Source: Ophiodon elongatus (Eukaryota > Chordata > Actinopteri > Perciformes > Hexagrammidae). Taken from it: a DNA stretch of 64,000 nt. A program made the translations under genes and the position numbers. Below the pieces are notes generated by a model. The model was not told the origin of the DNA and made no database searches. It was given only the letters and a program-made list of their open reading frames with translations. Shown one piece after another: positions 21,001 through 29,960 of this stretch (its first letter is position 1; each line of letters opens with the position of its first letter). The stretch is from assembly GCA_016806645.1 (NCBI GenBank), contig JACSYO010002062.1:3241501-3305500 (forward strand), in the 5' to 3' direction.

Positions 21001-22052
21001 GGCATGTCGCTACAAGCTAGGCAGCTTCTCTCCTCTGCCCGTGTTTTTCCCCCCAAAATGAAAACACTACAAGAAGTCAATCTCTCTGTGGTCCAAGGCA
21101 GCTGTCTCCACTCACTTGAGCTGAAACACATTAACAAGCAGAACCTGAATATCCACATTTAAGTACATGCGTCAGAGTCCCATTTGCTGACACAACTCTG
21201 ACCACCACGTTTCAAACCAAACACCTGGGTGTTGAATGGAGAATTTAGTAAGCCAGCCTAACACGCGACACGTTATTTAACAGTTTGCATTTGAATCTGA
21301 AATTGTTTCCAATATTCAAGAAATCTATTCAGAGCTGTTCAAAAAAATAATCATGATCCACTAATGTTTGCAAGGTACAAATATAGTTCTGCAAGTATTG
21401 GCAAGATTTTTTCCAATCAATTAATTTGAGTTCTTCAGAGTCAATTTCATCAATGGTACTTTTTTTTTTTTTTTTTTAATAAGTATCACAAAATACAAAC
21501 GCATAACATTTAGAAGATGATCAAAGCATTTTTTGTGTAGTTAATAATACAACTGAAAATAGCCTATACAAACAATACCGTTTTCAAGCTTTGGCAATAC
21601 ATTACATTTAGGTTTCAGCTAATAAGAGCTCTCTTTCAGCCATAGTGCAGCGTCAGCCACTAATAATCCCTTAGTGCATATGATGGTTTCATCTGTATAG
21701 TCATGATCCCTGTATATTAAATATAATGGTGCTGTTGCACAAATTAACAACATCTGAGACTGACCAATCAATCTTCCACCTATGCTTAAAAAGCCCATCA
21801 TATGGATAAGGATAAACAAGACAATTCGCGCTGGATAAAAATCATATTAGCATTGATTAAAAAATGCATGAATAGAGCAATGTAGGGAGAATATAGCCTA
21901 GATCCATTCCCCTTTGACCCAAATTAGAAAAACAGGGTGTATATGATGGAGTTTGAACTTACCTCCCGAGCAATGCTACTCAAAGCCTCATCCTCTGCTG
22001 AGAACCGGTCTTTTAGGGGGGCACGCTTTCTACCAGAGCCTTGTGTCCCCAT
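2932..22052 (-). CDS. lrrfip2: lrrfip2, leucine-rich repeat flightless-interacting protein 2 (whole coding region)
   Basis: LRRFIP2 is a cytoplasmic coiled-coil protein that binds the LRR domain of Flightless-I, and is reported to bind Dishevelled (promoting Wnt signalling) and MyD88 (TLR4 signalling). The start is ATG at 22050-22052 and the stop TGA at 2932-2934. Twenty-five coding exons keep one frame for about 733 codons; leaving out two inferred exons gives 684. Human LRRFIP2 is about 721. Order: MGT-start and the [20 protein letters not shown] segment (1-59), WGQIHQW (about 70), a Ser-rich linker (80-357), then a long coiled coil (358-733) with ELKDQIQDVEGRYMQGLKEL, QLDNDKGNLIYQVDTLKDVI, LERQKHTCTVLQHKQEEL and the ending LEKMKANRNALLSQQ. 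LRRFIP1 shares both ends, but the HGLVIIPDGTPNGD block and the mlh1 neighbourhood favour LRRFIP2. Confidence 0.95.
3155..3703. mobile_element. 549-bp terminal-inverted-repeat element in the last lrrfip2 intron
   Basis: The sequence from 3155 (tagctcacacaggctcc...) returns as its reverse complement ending at 3703. Over 39 bases, 36 match. This is the structure of a non-autonomous DNA transposon. The interior from about 3290 to 3480 is GC-rich and carries one open stretch with a His/Cys arrangement (D-x-H-x2-C-x2-C-L-x3-H-A, 3370-3411). That spacing recalls gag-like fragments of fish retroelements, but the resemblance is from memory. No clear target-site duplication is visible and no transposase reading frame is present. 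Confidence 0.65.
4090..4470. repeat. probable interspersed repeat
   Basis: The block containing ccagatggtttgtcacac, caggcacttaatactcc, gattggatgaaccatctg and aaccaatcaggagaagag looks like a dispersed repeat of perch-like fish. An internal inverted pair (cagatggttt and aaccatctg) is visible. Recognition is from memory, and no second copy lies in this window. Confidence 0.45.
4932..5036 (-). CDS. lrrfip2: lrrfip2 coding exon (residues about 663-697)
   Basis: The minus-strand acceptor is tttccag and the donor gtaaag. The exon is 105 bases in phase 0, encoding INRLEGQVTRYKSSADNSEK and then VEDELKVEKRKLQRE, a coiled-coil segment. Confidence 0.92.
5183..5262 (-). CDS. lrrfip2: lrrfip2 coding exon (residues about 636-662)
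   Basis: The acceptor is tctctgcag and the donor gtaagtg. The exon is 80 bases; its first two bases complete an Arg codon, followed by DANRQISEYKFKLSKAEQEM and GTMEQN. Confidence 0.93.
5350..5520 (-). CDS. lrrfip2: lrrfip2 coding exon (residues about 579-635)
   Basis: The acceptor is ctcgtag and the donor gtaagt. The exon is 171 bases. A split Asp codon is followed by VRLRKLAEEKDELLAQIRKL and KNQMEEERQKHTKMD, ending DLHVIEMQ plus one base. Confidence 0.92.
5730..5862 (-). CDS. lrrfip2: lrrfip2 coding exon with the HGLVIIPDG block (residues about 535-579)
   Basis: The acceptor is tcaccacag and the donor gtgagtc. The exon is 133 bases, encoding KHGLVIIPDGTPNGDVNHEP, LSSGITVVSQEAAQVLESAG and EGPL plus one base. 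This insert interrupts the coiled coil and is a useful LRRFIP2 signature. From here to the 3' end, exon phases are no longer all zero. Confidence 0.93.
5863..7042 (-). other. lrrfip2: lrrfip2 intron
   Basis: This 1.2-kb intron has no recognisable gene. The stretch near 6075-6130 (gggatgcacc...cagtatcggtggctg) resembles a degraded copy of a widespread fish repeat, at low confidence. Confidence 0.5.
7043..7144 (-). CDS. lrrfip2: lrrfip2 coding exon (residues about 501-534)
   Basis: The acceptor is tggccag and the donor gtaggt. The exon is 102 bases in phase 0, encoding ALERQKEYFDCIRSERDELR and then DELADIKGKAKAGE. Confidence 0.9.
7145..7815 (-). other. lrrfip2: lrrfip2 intron with a short CA repeat
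   Basis: A 670-base intron. A pure AC run of 13 units lies at 7302-7327. Nothing else is recognised. Confidence 0.6.
7816..7908 (-). CDS. lrrfip2: lrrfip2 coding exon (residues about 470-500)
   Basis: The acceptor is gctccag, with a poor pyrimidine tract, and the donor is gtagga. The exon is 93 bases in phase 0, encoding ESQRMQTKLDGITREVFDLQ and then ETINWKDKKIG. It has the same length as the exon at 8321-8413. Confidence 0.87.
8321..8413 (-). CDS. lrrfip2: lrrfip2 coding exon (residues about 439-469)
   Basis: The acceptor is ggtttcag and the donor gtaagg. The exon is 93 bases in phase 0, encoding ELERQKHTCTVLQHKQEELK and then EGLRQRDELIE, close to the human segment. Confidence 0.92.
8562..8732 (-). 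CDS. lrrfip2: lrrfip2 coding exon (residues about 382-438)
   Basis: The acceptor is cttatcag. The donor giving the conserved junction is gtgcaa, a weak site. The exon is 171 bases in phase 0, encoding [20 protein letters not shown], then DNDKGNLIYQVDTLKDVIEE and a charged tail to EDKSK. If the weak donor is skipped, the frame runs on for 10 codons to a stop. Confidence 0.9.
8733..9615 (-). other. lrrfip2: lrrfip2 intron
   Basis: A 0.9-kb intron with a G/C homopolymer near 9537-9550. No exon-like segment is seen. Confidence 0.5.
9616..9687 (-). CDS. lrrfip2: lrrfip2 coding exon (residues about 358-381)
   Basis: The acceptor is ctctacag and the donor gtagag. The exon is 72 bases in phase 0, encoding DIYELKDQIQDVEGRYMQGL and then KELK, the start of the coiled coil. 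Confidence 0.92.
10097..10228 (-). CDS. lrrfip2: lrrfip2 coding exon (residues about 314-357)
   Basis: The acceptor is gttctcag and the donor gtaagg. The exon is 132 bases in phase 0, encoding PSSRCTTPGLSAATLASLGG, TSSRRGSADAGSVYDPDTSL and SELR. It is Ser/Thr-rich with an RRGS site that fits a basophilic-kinase motif. Confidence 0.92.
10591..10632 (-). CDS. lrrfip2: lrrfip2 small coding exon (residues about 300-313)
   Basis: The acceptor is ctttcag and the donor gtgagtg. The exon is 42 bases in phase 0, encoding LDEKCDKQYTDFSR, which matches the LDEKSDKQY segment of the human protein. Confidence 0.88.
11039..11152 (-). CDS. lrrfip2: lrrfip2 coding exon (residues about 262-299)
   Basis: The donor is gtaagttc. 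The exon is 114 bases in phase 0, encoding SSDFSDISESAADYFSRTNR and then RGSIVSDLDDLSIPDLDA. The acceptor is a tandem gagcag. Use of the upstream AG would add one Gln (exon end 11155). Confidence 0.92.
11459..11530 (-). CDS. lrrfip2: lrrfip2 coding exon (residues about 238-261)
   Basis: The acceptor is cctcccag and the donor gtgagc. The exon is 72 bases in phase 0, encoding SSSDDDTVSSVSQERFSRGR and then RDSV. Confidence 0.9.
12044..12100 (-). CDS. lrrfip2: lrrfip2 coding exon (residues about 219-237)
   Basis: The acceptor is atccgcag and the donor gtgagc. The exon is 57 bases in phase 0, encoding PSEQSWYSSAASSTRSSPV, similar to the human YSSRTSSARSSPV segment. Just upstream on the coding strand lies the pyrimidine-rich (CCT)n array. 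Confidence 0.85.
12108..12170. repeat. (GGA)n / (CCT)n microsatellite next to an lrrfip2 acceptor
   Basis: A 60-base array of GAG/GGA triplets on the plus strand. On the transcribed strand it is a long CCT/CTC tract ending about 8 bases before the acceptor of the exon at 12044-12100, so it doubles as that exon's polypyrimidine tract. Confidence 0.95.
12283..12336 (-). CDS. lrrfip2: lrrfip2 coding exon (residues about 201-218)
   Basis: The acceptor is gccctcag and the donor gtaagtc. The exon is 54 bases in phase 0, encoding ASIVDDAGLCGSGYSSRP. Frame and splice sites support it; I do not recognise a direct human counterpart for most of these residues. Confidence 0.75.
12719..12775 (-). CDS. 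lrrfip2: probable lrrfip2 cassette exon (residues about 182-200)
   Basis: The coding strand shows a pyrimidine-rich tract ending ctccgacag, then 57 open bases in phase 0 (ATTSSSSTVGTVLPRSYSM), then the donor gtcagt. The Ser-rich composition fits the surrounding linker. No family match was recognised, so this rests on splice sites, phase and position. Confidence 0.6.
13298..13387 (-). CDS. lrrfip2: probable lrrfip2 exon with the GLYHDQRNY motif (residues about 152-181)
   Basis: The acceptor is cccttccag. The first codons read TGLYHDQRNYTSLTRTKPTP, closely matching the human segment SGLYFDQRNYSSLRHSKPT, which directly follows a KDLL ending as it does here. The exon is 90 bases in phase 0 if the weak donor gtcggt is used. 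The 3' boundary is the uncertain part, because the frame stays open for 15 more codons before a stop. Confidence 0.72.
13651..13719 (-). CDS. lrrfip2: lrrfip2 coding exon (residues about 129-151)
   Basis: The acceptor is ttgaacag and the donor gtcagt. The exon is 69 bases in phase 0, encoding SSVYNDLHGHKRASSSSSKK and then DLL. Confidence 0.87.
13836..13883 (-). CDS. lrrfip2: lrrfip2 coding exon (residues about 113-128)
   Basis: The acceptor is ctctttag and the donor gtacgt. The exon is 48 bases in phase 0, encoding SGGLSSSSTLKTSRST, a Ser/Thr-rich cassette. Confidence 0.85.
13884..15012 (-). other. lrrfip2: lrrfip2 intron
   Basis: A 1.1-kb AT-rich intron. I see no further phase-0 exon with good splice sites. 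Confidence 0.5.
15013..15051 (-). CDS. lrrfip2: lrrfip2 very small coding exon (residues about 100-112)
   Basis: The acceptor is acatcaacag and the donor gtgcgt. The exon is 39 bases in phase 0, encoding GLDDDVMSVRSYR, which parallels VEDALSIRSVGSHR in the human protein. Confidence 0.85.
15195..15254 (-). CDS. lrrfip2: lrrfip2 coding exon (residues about 80-99)
   Basis: The acceptor is ttactccag and the donor gtctgt (weak). The exon is 60 bases in phase 0, encoding ADSDKARGSSSSSITSRHHR, corresponding to the EDSERARYSHRSSHH stretch of human LRRFIP2. Confidence 0.83.
15940..15999 (-). CDS. lrrfip2: lrrfip2 coding exon with the KWGQIHQW motif (residues about 60-79)
   Basis: The acceptor is a strong ccccctgcccag and the donor gtaggc. 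The exon is 60 bases in phase 0, encoding RSYLSSSSSNRKWGQIHQWM. The RKWGQI core is conserved in LRRFIP proteins. AG sites further inside (near 15980) would break the frame, so the outer acceptor was chosen. Confidence 0.88.
16462..16548 (-). CDS. lrrfip2: lrrfip2 coding exon (residues about 31-59)
   Basis: The acceptor is gtgttacag and the donor gtataa. The exon is 87 bases in phase 0, encoding [20 protein letters not shown] and then RELERQQKE, the highly conserved N-terminal helical segment. Confidence 0.95.
16549..21962 (-). other. lrrfip2: large first coding intron of lrrfip2
   Basis: This 5.4-kb intron has no exon-like or gene-like segment that I can support. It contains a CTCF-like motif at 17255-17270 (ccaccagagagcact), a T-rich run near 17392-17403, and a block at 18960-19250 with homeodomain-type sites (caattaattg at 19173-19182) flanked by inverted gcgctccc and ggggagcgc. 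The latter may be an enhancer. Confidence 0.5.
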
Positions 22053-22121
22053 GTTGCCTCTGCAACTGTAGCTCCACCAATGATGTGTAAGGCCAGAAAA
22101 TACACAGAGGCGCACAGAGAG
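21963..22121 (-). CDS. lrrfip2: lrrfip2 exon with the start codon (coding 21963-22052)
   Basis: The acceptor is ttcctgtag at the 5' UTR side, and 69 UTR bases precede ATG at 22050-22052 (context ggcaacatgg, with A at -3 and G at +4). It encodes MGTQGSGRKRAPLKDRFSAE and then DEALSSIARE, ending at the donor gtaagtt. This N-terminus is nearly identical across the family, which settles the start. Confidence 0.95.
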
Positions 22122-22428
22122 CTACAGGAAAAAGAGACAAAATAAACATATTCAAATGGTCTGTAAACAAAGCCAAGTGTGGGAAAAATGTGATGTGCAG
22201 TCTTCAGTTTCAACTACATTTCATCAAGTATGATTTCATGCACTCTAATCTCACTAACAACCCATTCACTCCCCATCTCCTACTTCCATTCCCTCAACAA
22301 CAACAACAAAAAAGCAGTTGCAGCTCACATGAACCAGCTTTAATGTGACATGCAGGACCAATGCAGCCTTATAATTTAGCATTTAAACACAACATTTAAA
22401 TAAACAACAGCTGATGATGTTTTCAGAA

Positions 22429-22500
22429 GGAGCGAGTATATAAAGCTGTAGCTACATTTGAAAAGGAGCGAGTATATAAAGCTGTAGCTACATTTGAAAA
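22429..22500. repeat. perfect 36-bp tandem duplication
   Basis: The unit starting ggagcgagtatataaagc and ending tttgaaaa occurs twice head to tail (22429-22464 and 22465-22500) without a difference. It lies in the first intron of lrrfip2. Confidence 0.97.
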
Positions 22501-23399
22501 CGATCTGAAACCATGATTGTTTCCCGATAAATCTTGCATTAGCTGCTATTATAGTACTCTTCATCATCATTATCGACATGATGATGTATTTTAAGGACAT
22601 CTTGACAATATTAGTGAGATCACAGAAACAAAAGAGCTCTGTGGCTGGCTGGTAGAGACAAGGGGGGGGAACACGCCTAGTTTAGGACCCAGCTGAGTCA
22701 GAGGACCCAAGCGAGACATGAGCACTCATTGAAGACGTTTGATGACCTGAACCCCGTGGGTCCATAATTCAAATTTAACAGTCTGACCCCCTCAGCGACC
22801 CTGGCTAACAAATCAATGATAATTCATGGTCAATAAACAACAAGATGATAAGTTACTGTTAGCTTACGTTAAACAATCATCTTCAGCTAACTTACTGAAA
22901 CATTAACGTTTACTCGGACAATTTTCCAACCACAGACAAAGCTATAATTATATGTCCTAACCCACGGCCTTTAGGAGAAGGGTAGTGAGTACCATGACGA
23001 GGTAAAGTTAAAGTTACCGCCTCCCTGTAGTGCCCTGTGAGCGTTAGCTAGCTAACTATACTAACGTTAGCCAGATCAACTGGAAGCTAACTAGGAGTGC
23101 TAGCGTCAACTAGCCTTTCGTCCTCTCGAAATCCTCCTTAAAGAGTTAGCTTTTTTAATTATTTCTCCGCTTCCGCTGAAAGCAAGCGTTTTACAAATAC
23201 GATAACTACCCATACATGTACTTTCCCCAGCAATGACCCCCGGGACCGAGGACTATCCTCCGGGAGCCAACGCCAGGCTAGCTGCCCAGTTTAGCCGGGT
23301 AGCTAGCTTGGCTAGCCAGCGGGGCTAAGCTCGACTCTCCCGAGAGGCAGACAGGGCAAACTGGCACCGCTCCCCCCGTCAGACTTCCCACCCCAAATT

Positions 23400-23650
23400 T
23401 ACAACGTTACCTTCGCGACACCTTCAGATAACCCGCGACAGCTGCCGAGGTGTTGTCCCTTTCTCCAGGCGGTCTAGGGGAGAGCCATTCGGCTTCTCTT
23501 CAAAGATTGGTGGTGTTTTTGTCCACACTGACAGCTGTCATCAGTCCGCCTTTCCAGCGCTTTCCACTGCCCAGTGGTTAGATCCAAAGGTCCCGGATGT
23601 TGGGGAAAAATTTGGGTGTGATGCTGCCTTCACGGCCCGTCAGACGCGTC
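23400..23650 (-). promoter_or_regulatory. lrrfip2: probable lrrfip2 promoter, CpG-rich with a CCAAT box
   Basis: The coding strand carries CCAAT at 23506-23510 (plus strand attgg), 60-100 bases ahead of the inferred exon 1. CpGs are frequent between about 23200 and 23660, unlike the AT-rich flanks. No TATA box is evident. Confidence 0.45.
23411..23460 (-). other. lrrfip2: probable lrrfip2 non-coding first exon
   Basis: On the coding strand the sequence gtgtcgcgaag is followed by the donor gtaacg at 23405-23410. The surrounding 300 bases are rich in CpG, as expected at a housekeeping-type start. The 5' limit is a guess. Confidence 0.5.
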
Positions 23651-23659
23651 GTAATGCCC

Positions 23660-26600
23660 AGTGTTGTACTCGACTGGGAGGCGGGTTTCCACTGAGTGGT
23701 GATGAGTAGGTCTGGTATAGCAACATGCTCAGAGACTTTCCAGTGTGTGATTACTGACACCACGGACATAGTTTAAACAAGTGATGACGCTAACTGCTGG
23801 TATTATTGTTACTCTATAAATACTCGACTGTAATGCACACTTTGTTGCTTCTGTCTGTCTGTGCTTTGATTGTTCCCTCCTGATTGATAACATTGTCTTT
23901 TTCTAACAAGAAATATTGTCTGTATTCATGTTGGGGTTTAATCCTTGATAACTTCGAAGTCTAATCAACAACCGTTTACCAATTCAGCAGCCTCTGTATG
24001 AAAACTGTCAAAATAAACCACTAAACTGACCAACTGTAAAAATGACCTGAAATTTGGGTGGGTTTACACTATTTGAGGTTTTATATTTCAGGTAGTTTTT
24101 CCTATTTACCTAGCCTACTATGAACTCACCTTTTTTTTTTAACCTAATGTTATCTTGTGTTTTAAATTAGGCCCACTCTTTACGTTTAGAATTTTATGTC
24201 AGAAAACTTGGCATGGGTATGTAACATATAATATACTTCTATTAATTATGAATAGAACATATTTTGTCAGTTTTGCATAATTTTTCATTGCTATTACGTT
24301 TTATTTTTTATTACAGGTCGCAAAACATGCCTAGTTAATTAATTATTTTAACACCTGTTATATTGTTTTAAAGCTTAAAAATTCTATATTGCTGACCAAC
24401 TTACATTGTTTTTAAAAGATCCATAACCTTTGACACTAAATCACAAGAGGATCGCAAAAGCAGTCTGTCCTGTCGGCTAATTACGATTTGTCCACAAGAG
24501 GGCAGTAGCGGATAATTAATTATTCTTGGTGGCACACTATATTTAAAGGATGTAGTTACGCCTCACGTAAATGGATATGCTCAAAAATAGAATTGCGATC
24601 AACCACCAACATAAAGCACGTAATCCAGTGTGGACTGCTGGGTTGTAAAGATTTTGCTTTGCTTATTGTTGTGACGTTGAAACATTTAAAGTGATCTGTT
24701 TTACAGAGTATTGTTGCGAAGTCATGAATTACAGTCTGACATTTCTAAATATCATGACAGCATAAAAAAATAGCTGAAACTTGTTGTGTGTATTTGACAC
24801 GTGAGCCAACATTTATGCTTGAGTGCAGCACCGCAGCATAACAATGCAAGCAGTACAAGCATCGTGTGCCTCGTCTCTTGTAGATTTTGTTTGTAGGTAT
24901 AAAGCACCTGTAGGGGGGATTTTCATAGGAAGACCTTCAGGACCTGCAAGGAAATCCCCTGATTGACACCATAACACAGGTTACATCCAAACAATTACAC
25001 ACATACACTCACAAACCCCACACTTTTGCCTTATTATTCTCCCTCATCATAGGAAGCTAATGACTGTTTTGTCTCTGATCACCCCTCTCAGTTTGCTACC
25101 GTGCAGACAGAGTTTACTGGAGTCTTAACCCAAAGACACCATCAGCCAAACTGTCTCCATGCCGCCACTCCTGGTAAACTTTCCATGTAGTCATCATTTT
25201 AAGCTCTAATTAACCATTGTTCATAGTCATAATGATAAAAGATCACATCTAAATTGGCAACAGATGCTACAACACTGGATTCAGCCATGCAGCTGCTAAT
25301 CAAACTGTAATAATAATAATTACAACTCTGTGGCCTTTTCAGTTGCAGTGCTGCCTGAACAGACAGTCCTCATAAAAATAGGGGGAAACAATATTCTATC
25401 AACACTGTGAAGTCTTTTTGGAAAACTGGTACTGCTGGCTCTGTTCAGACCTGTAACAATGTGTTTTACTCTAACAAGATGTCAAAAATAAACAACCATG
25501 TGATTTTGAATTTCTAAAGCGAAAACAAAACTTGTGACATATTATTGGACAAGCTGTAGTGGAGAAAAACAGGAGGCCTAAGGCATCCAGACAGTAATTA
25601 ATTGTGTTTGTCTAGGTTTATGGCCCTTTTAACTCATAAACATTTGGTTTGTTTTCCTGGGACAGACAGGCATGTACTCAGCTGCGCCAAACCTGAAAAG
25701 TCTCCACGTCCTTCTCTTCAGTATCTTTTGTCTTTGTCAACGTTCTTCTCGTCTGTTACAGTAATCTCACCTTGAACAGCGTGCTTTTTGCATGAGCGTG
25801 ATGGTGGATTTGTATAATTTTGGATGGCATGTACCGCTGGTGGTTGGAAGCACCTCCCACTGCGCTAACAGGACTGGCTCAATTGTTAACTGGTCTGTCT
25901 TTAAGCCTGACTCTCCAGAGAAAAAAGGAGCAGAAACCATGGAGCCCCAACTTGTAATTACCCCATGGAGGGCAATGCTCCCTCTCTCCATCTCCTCTGG
26001 AGCCCTTTGAAGATGCCCCATAGGGAGTTGGTTGCAATCAGGACACATGACTCATTGATTACTCCTTTTCGCTCTTCCAGGAACCCTGCACAAGGAGTGG
26101 ACGCAGCAGGGGGAGGGTAGTCCCCCTCAGACTGTGCAGATCGACCGGAGGTGCAGATGCAGGGGAAACGGCACGGCCTGAGTCTTGGACACAAATTAGA
26201 TGCAATAAACAATCGGAAGTGCATTGTTTTTCTGGTGGTTAGCTCAGTTGGTCTGTTAAACCGGCTATTCATTACGGTCTGGACTGAGGATGAACAGCCA
26301 CATGCCGAGGAAGGCTATGAGTCTTCAGGTTTTCATTCCAGCCAAAGTCATTAGTACGCCGATTAGTACGATGTCAGCCAGGGAGAGGAGTAACTAATCA
26401 GTGAATGCATCTGGTTCAGTGTCGGGTTCAAATAAAACCCACAAAGGGAAAAAAATATACAATTTCTACTGTATTAGTTCTACATGAACATACAATGTCT
26501 GTGCTTTTTGTCTTACGTGATTATGGCCGGCTTGATATACATTTAATACAAACTATTTGCAGTATATTTTTAATACGCCACTTTAATACCACATCATTTA

Positions 26601-29600
26601 GGCTGCTGTTATTCCCTGTTTGTACTTTTGTACCTAGTAATACACATTCGTAGGGAGAATGCACAAAAAATGAAACAGAACTTTTCGTAAGATATCATAC
26701 GAACCGTTGTGTGACGATACATTGCATAATTATACTGTAAACACTGTGGACATGTAGAAGACAGTTTCACAAATAAGCTGTAACTGGCCATTGTACACAA
26801 AAAGGAGTTCTCATCGCTCTTCGTGGGAAATGGTTGCCTGTCCCTATAATTAGTTACATAACCTGTATTTTTGCTTCCCTCTCTTTTCCACAATTGTTGT
26901 ATTTTTTTCCCTGCAGTTAAATGCCCTAAAACAGGGAAGCTGATTGTTTTACACATTTTAAATTGCAAAAGGTTGTCAGCGTTAAGGCACGTGATAAAAA
27001 AACAATGCAACTATCTGTTATTGTGTGAAGCCAAAGGCCGGTACAACGTTTTTTTTATCTACCTAGCACGACTTGCAATAGATTGTTAGAAGATGCTTCG
27101 TTTAGCATTGAGAAAGACATCTCTGGTAAACAGAACGGGTGAAGCAAGTAGACCATAAAAGAGATCATAAAGGATGTCTTTTGATGTTTCTGGACTTGCA
27201 CTCTGGACACCTGTGGGGTTGAACCCAGTGACTGGCTGTCCTATGTGGACATGTTGAGTCGAGGTAATTGGGTCATTACTTGCCAAGAAGCTGCATTAAA
27301 ACCTGAGGCAATGCTTCAGATGGTGAAAATGTGTATTAATTACACTGTGCAGGAAATATAGATTCAATGCAGTCTCGCACAACCACCCTGTTGTTTGTTT
27401 TTTTCAGAACTTAGAACAAGTTTTGATGAATATTTGTTGTTTTGCAATTGTGCCTCTGACCTCCGCTTTTCCCTTCGCTCTCACGGACAGAAAACGGTTG
27501 CGTGTCCACTAACCGCCATGAATCAAATAGGCCATGGTTTCTATTTGCATTGTATTGTCTTTTTGGCAGTCAAGCGTCATGGATATCTTGGTTTTCTCAC
27601 ACAGGTCTGTGGCTGCTGTCTACTGCCTTCCCTGGGAGAGCGTTTGTAGAGTGGGGTGTGTTGTTCGGGCCTGTTTCAGATGGCAAAACAAGAATCAGAG
27701 GAGCGTGGAGCTGCAGACAAAGCTACACACACATACACCCAGGTCATTGTTGATGACCACACTGCGACAATAGTAGTCTTGGAGTAGCAGCAAAAGCCTG
27801 CAGCAGGGAAAGTTCAAAAAGCCAAATAAGGAATGCTGTCCACTTACCAGAGGCTGGTGGAGAGGCACATTGGTCATATTGTGCCTTTATCTTGTCAGTG
27901 ATGAGGATCTTTTGTGCTGCAGATGATATGTTGGCTTGTAAACTCTATTTGTTTGTCTCCATTCATATTGTGATTGCCGGATGATAACGTTTCAAGCATT
28001 CAAAGGCTGTGTTTTTGTGTAAAGAGCAGACCATAAATAAGACAACTGTCATGCAGATAGTGTTTGTGTGTCTGCGTGTCTGCGTGTCTTCGTCTGGATC
28101 TGTGCCTTTGAAGGATTTTAAATTATTAGTATTATTTGATGTGGCAACCAATTAAAGGTCTATAATTCTTTATTTGCCAACATTTAGCATCTTCGGGGGT
28201 GGGATGGGCTTATTTGCCAATTGACATTTGGTGAAAGGGTGATAGCTGAAAAAAAGCACCTCACACCATGAGGTAGAAGCCTCACGCCAAAACTCATTTC
28301 AGACATGTTTTGTTTGTGTGTAAAGAGGAACTCGTTTCAACACTCCCTACTCAGAGCACAACACAATCTCCCTGAGATGTGTGAAGTGTGTTGCAGCCCG
28401 TAACATTTTCTTTAAACCTTTATATGTAAGTGAATGGATCAATTTGACTATATCAATTTGCCTATATCCTTCTTTTTTGTTGTTCTCACAGCATAATGGA
28501 TGTAATTGCATGTGGACATTTGGGACCCGTTATTTTAGCATTATCATTAGAACAGCACCGGCTGATTACATTACTTACCCTGTAATTAGTTTAGGTGGAC
28601 AATAGGATGGGTGCAATTGTGCAGGTCAGGTTGCTTTAGAGTTAAAAATTACATAGTATATTTCTGTAATAAAATTAAATAAAAGCTTTCTTGAGGATAT
28701 CTTTGGCTGATTTGAGGCATTGTCGTTTTCTGAGCTAAAGTTTTCAACATTTTGCTTCAGAAACCTTGACAAGTCCAATTTTGGTATCTGCCTATTTTCT
28801 ACATATGATGTGGCAAACCTGGATGCTAAATCTACAGTATGATGGAAAATATCCAATTCCTTTATTAGTTCCTTTTGATGATAATATATTGAAACAAGGC
28901 CCTCCTATTCCTGCATACTTACACTGACAGCAAATCATGTTAAATCAGGAATTCAGCCAGTTCAGTGGTGTTATGATGTGGCCTGAGGCTAATAAAGTTC
29001 AATCTCCTCTTGCGTCACGCTATGAACACTCAACAATACTCAATTTATAATGACTAGGCACTTCTGAGCGTAAAGTGACTCCAATGTGAAGGGCTCGCTT
29101 TTCAGTCCACTTTGAACAGTAAAGTAGAAAGAAGGCAAGAGCAGAAAGGCTGAACAACATGATGGGAACGACAGGCCCTGGACAGTGGTGAAGTAATGGG
29201 TCTGAATCTAAGCCCCTCATTAGACAACAGACTCATCCAGGGATGAACTCTGCAGGGGGCCGCGATGTCAGATTTGCTATGAGGAAATGGCAGAGCACTA
29301 GGAATGTGTAGTGAAGTAAAAGTCAGCTGACGGCTCTTTGAACTGAATGTTCCAACTCTTCTCTTTATTTTTACGCATCTGAATTAGCTTCTATTCTATC
29401 TAGTTGGCATTGACATTTATTTTCCATACCAATAAATACACTAGGAATAGTAATGCATTGTGGAGGTTTCCACACATTACTTTCTATCGGTTTGAAAATG
29501 CCCTGCATTTCATGAGTTTCATTGAAACGGATGCACCTTTAAGCTTCTGCATCCAAATACCACACAAAACAAGCCCCAGATACGTTTTCACTCATCTTAT

Positions 29601-29690
29601 CTGTGATTGTGATGCCTTCAATTGTGTCTAACAAGCCAACTGGCAGTTATTTTTGGATGCATGATTCAAACATTTCAAACAAGAGTCAAT
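23660..29690. other. intergenic sequence upstream of lrrfip2
   Basis: About 6 kb without a supportable gene. A good CTCF-like motif (ccacaagagggcagta) lies at 24492-24507. The segment at 25650-26350 is less AT-rich than its surroundings and could be regulatory, but nothing specific is recognised. Confidence 0.5.
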
Positions 29691-29697
29691 ACAGCCA

Positions 29698-29960
29698 CAC
29701 TAGCTAACAGATCTGTGAGACTGTACTGGTGCCTTGAGCTAAAAGCTAACATCAGCAAGCTAACATACTCACAAAGAATATGCTAACATGCTGATGTTTA
29801 GCAGGTATAATGTTAATCGTTGATGTAAACAACAAACCCGATAGGATTCATTCTCTGGGGAACATGAATGTCTGTACAAAATGTCACAGCAATTCATCTA
29901 ATAGTTGTTGAGACTAAACAACCAACAGGCATTGTCGTCCCTTGAGCTACACTGCTAGCT
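29698..29960 (-). repeat. dispersed repeat family A, copy 1 (GCTAACAT-type)
   Basis: The sequence contains agcaagctaacatac, atgctaacatgctgatg and, further on, tgtctgtacaaaatgtcaca. The same pieces in the opposite orientation occur at 35690-36140, which identifies a dispersed element of a kind common in perch-like fish. Confidence 0.7.
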
